Positions 61,558 to 64,000 of a stretch of 64,000 nt of DNA are shown piece after piece. The stretch is taken from NCBI GenBank assembly GCA_963761475.1, contig CAVXGT010000006.1, forward strand, positions 1 to 64,000, in the 5' to 3' direction. The DNA comes from Ga0077555 sp963761475 (GTDB lineage: Bacteria > Pseudomonadota > Alphaproteobacteria > Rhizobiales > Hyphomicrobiaceae). The notes beneath the pieces were generated by a model. It saw only the letters and a program-made list of their open reading frames with translations, did not search any database and was not told where the DNA came from. The position numbers and the translations under genes were made by a program. Within the stretch, counting starts at the first letter, position 1. Each line of letters starts with the position of its first letter.

Positions 61558-62658
61558 ATGAAGACCCGCGCTGCGGTCCTGACCGAAGTCAACAAGCCGC
61601 TCCAGATCCTGGAACTCGAGCAGGAAGGCCCCAAGGCAGGTGAGGTGCGGGTCAAGGTCAAGGCAGCTGGCGTGTGCATGTCGGACTGGCACATCATGGT
61701 TGGCGACTGGCCGTTGCCGCTGCCGATGGTACTCGGCCATGAGGCCGCCGGCGAGATTGTCGAGGTGGGGCCTGGCGTCGCCAACCTGAAGAAGGGCGAC
61801 CACGTCATCTTCTCATTCCGCTCCAATTGCGGTCACTGTCCCTATTGCGCCAAGGGACGGACAGTATTGTGCATCGGCTTCAACGATACCTCGCGCTGGG
61901 TCATGCACGACGGCACCAGCCGTGTGAAGCTGAATGGAGAGCCGATCAACGTCATGGCCCGCATCGGCACCTTCACCGAATACTCCGTCTGCCCTGCCGA
62001 TCAGGTCGTCAAGGTGCGCGAGGACCTGCCCTGGGCGCACGCGGCCATTATCGGTTGCTCTGTAGCGACGGGCGTCGGCGCGGCCATCCGCCATGCCAAG
62101 GTCGAGCCGGGCTCAAGCGTCCTCGTCGTTGGTTGCGGCGGCGTCGGTTTGAACGTCATCCAGGGCGCGCGCCTTGCCGGGGCCAAAACCATCATCGCGT
62201 GCGACCTGCTGGACAACAAGCTGCAGATGGCAACCAACTTCGGCGCCACGCACATCATCAACGCCAAGCGCCAGGATGTCGCAAAGACCGTGAAGGAGAT
62301 CACGGGCCTTGGCGTCGACTACGCCTTCGACGCCATCGGCACCGAGCCGACAGTGCTCCAGATCGTTGATGCCCTGGCGCCGGCCGGTCATGCCGTGATC
62401 GTCGGCATCCCCGCGTTCTCGACCCGGGCGCCGATAACGCCGCACCTGATGGTCTATGGCGAGCAGACATTGTCTGGAACCTACTACGGCTCGGTACGCC
62501 CCGCCGTTGACTTTGCTACGCTGGCCGACCTGTCGATGGACAAGAAGCTCAACCTCGACGACCTGATTTCCCGCACCTATAAGTTCGAGGAGATCAACGA
62601 AGGTTTCAGGATCATGGCCAACGGCCAGGTGGCCCGCGGCGTCATCATGTTCGATTAA
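61558..62658 (+). CDS. zinc-dependent alcohol dehydrogenase (MDR family)
   Basis: The 366-residue protein is complete from ATG 61558 (GGAGGA upstream). Catalytic zinc ligands: cysteine in AAGVCMSDWH and the HE pair in VLGHEAAGEIVEVG. The structural zinc loop is SFRSNCGHCPYCAKGRTVLC with four cysteines. The cofactor motif is VVGCGGVGLNVIQGARLAGA, and the strand-ending aspartate in IIACDLLDNKL favours NAD. It resembles the long-chain, formaldehyde-type or aryl alcohol branch. A hairpin follows 16 bases after the stop. Confidence 0.92.
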   Translation: MKTRAAVLTEVNKPLQILELEQEGPKAGEVRVKVKAAGVCMSDWHIMVGDWPLPLPMVLGHEAAGEIVEVGPGVANLKKGDHVIFSFRSNCGHCPYCAKGRTVLCIGFNDTSRWVMHDGTSRVKLNGEPINVMARIGTFTEYSVCPADQVVKVREDLPWAHAAIIGCSVATGVGAAIRHAKVEPGSSVLVVGCGGVGLNVIQGARLAGAKTIIACDLLDNKLQMATNFGATHIINAKRQDVAKTVKEITGLGVDYAFDAIGTEPTVLQIVDALAPAGHAVIVGIPAFSTRAPITPHLMVYGEQTLSGTYYGSVRPAVDFATLADLSMDKKLNLDDLISRTYKFEEINEGFRIMANGQVARGVIMFD

Positions 62659-62673
62659 GGCGCTGAACGCCGG

Positions 62674-62695
62674 GCGCCGGGCAAAGGCCCGGCGC
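62674..62695 (+). terminator. terminator hairpin after the alcohol dehydrogenase gene
   Basis: GCGCCGGGC and GCCCGGCGC are perfect nine-base inverted arms with an AAAG loop. The stem begins 16 bases after the stop codon. No T-tract follows, but the stem is very stable and well placed. Confidence 0.7.
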
Positions 62696-62913
62696 GACCG
62701 CCAACGATCATCATCGAGACCGCTCCTCGCCCTGCTCGACGCATGCAATGGCCCTCCCGTCGAACGCGGTGCGCTGCCCAAAACCAAGGCAGTGACCGCC
62801 CGTTTGACAGACTATCGGGCACGTCTGCTTTGCTCTATAGTGACTTCGACCGCGCCGGATGCTTGGGCATATGGGCTTAGTGTCGCGGCACAGAGATCAG
62901 CGAGCGCATCATT

Positions 62914-64000
62914 TTGCCAACGCCAGGACAGACGGCACCATTCGACGGATATGAACCGGCACCATTCTTCTGCGAATTGCTGGGTAACACTACAGGCCGC
63001 GAGCACCAGCTTGCAGTTGTACGAGAACGCTTCGGCCAGATCGACCTTCCGACCCTGGTCCAGCGCTCGGCTGAGGCTGAGAACGAACTCTTCAATCTAG
63101 GCATCACGTTCACGGTCTACAGCGACAAGGACGCGATCGACCGCATCCTCCCGTTCGACGTGATCCCTCGTGTTTTGACCTCGAGCGAATGGCACACGAT
63201 CGAGACGGGCGTGGTCCAGCGCGTTCGCGCGCTCAACATGTTCCTATGGGACATCTATCACGACCAGAAAATCATTGCCGATGGCATCATTCCCGGCTCC
63301 CTGGTTCTCGGAAATTCGAATTACCGCAAAGAGATGAAGGGATTGGATGTCGCTTGCGGCACCTACATCCACATCAACGGGACTGATATCGTAAGGAACC
63401 GGGCAGGCGACTTTCTCGTGCTCGAGGACAACGGCCGGGCGCCCTCGGGCGTGTCCTACGTCGTCGAGAACCGTCACTTGATGCAGCGCGCATTTCCCGA
63501 CCTCATGCGCGGCCTGCGCGTCAAACCGGTGTCCAATTACGGCGACCAGTTGATGGCAAAGCTGAGCGAGGTGGCCCCTGCCGGCGTCACCGATCCATCC
63601 GTCGTGTTGCTGTCGCCCGGCGTCTTCAACTCGGCCTACTTCGAGCACATCTTCCTCGCGCGCGAGATGGGCGTACCCCTCGTCGAGGGACGCGATCTCA
63701 TCGTCGAGAACGACAAGGTATTCATGCGCACGCTCGCAGGTCCCGAGCCCGTGCACGTCATCTATCGCCGCATCAACGACGATTTCCTCGACCCCGAAGC
63801 CTTCAATCCCACCAGCATGCTCGGCGTCGCCGGCCTCATGCGGGCGGCTCACAAGGGCAATGTGACCCTGGCCAATGCCGTCGGCACCGGCGTCGCCGAC
63901 GACAAGGCCGTCTATGCCTACGTGCCCGCGATCATCAAATACTATCTGTCGGAAGAGCCGATCCTGCAGAACGTGGAAACCCACATCTGCGCGACCGCCG
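62914..64000 (+). CDS. circularly permuted ATP-grasp protein (DUF404/DUF407), cut by the window end
   Basis: The frame is open from about 62,881 to the window edge. Family features are LPTPGQTAPFDGYEPAPFFC, NLGITFTVYSDKDAIDRIL, VQRVRALNMFLWDIYHDQK, GTYIHINGTDIVRNRAGDFL and LEDNGRAPSGVSYVVENRHL, the characteristic block of circularly permuted ATP-grasp type 2 proteins. No ATG is seen at the expected place. TTG 62914 matches where the family starts, though other starts are possible. Members lie in a cluster with an alpha-E protein, a transglutaminase-like protease and a proteasome-like subunit, presumably to the right. They probably ligate amino groups to a peptide or carboxylate using ATP. Confidence 0.85.
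   Translation, partial: MPTPGQTAPFDGYEPAPFFCELLGNTTGREHQLAVVRERFGQIDLPTLVQRSAEAENELFNLGITFTVYSDKDAIDRILPFDVIPRVLTSSEWHTIETGVVQRVRALNMFLWDIYHDQKIIADGIIPGSLVLGNSNYRKEMKGLDVACGTYIHINGTDIVRNRAGDFLVLEDNGRAPSGVSYVVENRHLMQRAFPDLMRGLRVKPVSNYGDQLMAKLSEVAPAGVTDPSVVLLSPGVFNSAYFEHIFLAREMGVPLVEGRDLIVENDKVFMRTLAGPEPVHVIYRRINDDFLDPEAFNPTSMLGVAGLMRAAHKGNVTLANAVGTGVADDKAVYAYVPAIIKYYLSEEPILQNVETHICATA

Noticed and set aside
60997..61803. Minus-strand open frame of 268 codons
   Set aside because: It overlaps the antisense of the zinc alcohol dehydrogenase and a promoter region; no domain or ribosome site.

Overview
The window reads as two unrelated pieces of DNA joined near position 7,020. Bases 1 to about 7,020 are visibly AT-richer and encode Chloroflexota-like proteins (Anaerolineae style): a class III cyclase, SARP-type BTAD, AAA ATPase, TPR and family-5 solute-binding chain, and a trypsin-like protease. 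The remaining 57 kb are GC-rich and look alphaproteobacterial, most likely Hyphomicrobiales. That assignment is inferred from gene content and protein style (soxBDAG, hyuAB, an int-tRNA island, IS3 and IS66 elements). The join sits where a protease reading frame ends abruptly, so an assembly chimera is the simplest explanation. Single-base frameshifts are dense from 1 to 11 kb and again in 41 to 48 kb. Most look like sequence errors.

Layout. 7.1 to 24.3 kb is host chromosome: an aldo/keto reductase, a class II aldolase, a permuted papain-like YiiX-type enzyme, hyuB-hyuA (ATP-dependent hydantoinase/oxoprolinase), divergent soxB-soxD-soxA-soxG (heterotetrameric sarcosine oxidase), an LLM-class flavin monooxygenase, an AS-family amidase and a class III aminotransferase. 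HyuAB plus sarcosine oxidase suggests breakdown of N-methylhydantoin or a related N-methyl compound, by way of sarcosine to glycine and a one-carbon unit.

24,577 to 54,324 is a genomic island of about 29.7 kb inserted at the 3' end of a tRNA-Ser(GGA) gene. A 27-bp direct repeat (26 of 27 identical) bounds it, a tyrosine integrase lies just inside the tRNA end, and a second short direct repeat lies inside both ends. The left part has an XRE repressor facing an AlpA-led operon of overlapping genes that includes a replication-like HTH protein. The middle carries an enoyl-CoA hydratase and glutathione transferase divergent from a winged-helix/TPR regulator with four 11-bp operator-like repeats, a membrane protein, an RHH protein, an HGGxSTG protein, an HD hydrolase and a GYF-domain membrane protein. 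The right part has a second tyrosine recombinase, an IS66 element, a YceI-OmpA protein, a Ser/Thr kinase apparently joined to a membrane anchor and a CxxCH domain, an IS3 element with two fossils of its end, a fasciclin protein, a 26-residue membrane peptide, a secreted protein of five 12-residue repeats and several small unknown genes.

54.4 to 64 kb is host chromosome again: two acyl-CoA dehydrogenases and an SDR in one tight gene set, a YfhO-like membrane protein overlapping a methyltransferase, a zinc alcohol dehydrogenase, and the start of a circularly permuted ATP-grasp protein cut by the window edge.
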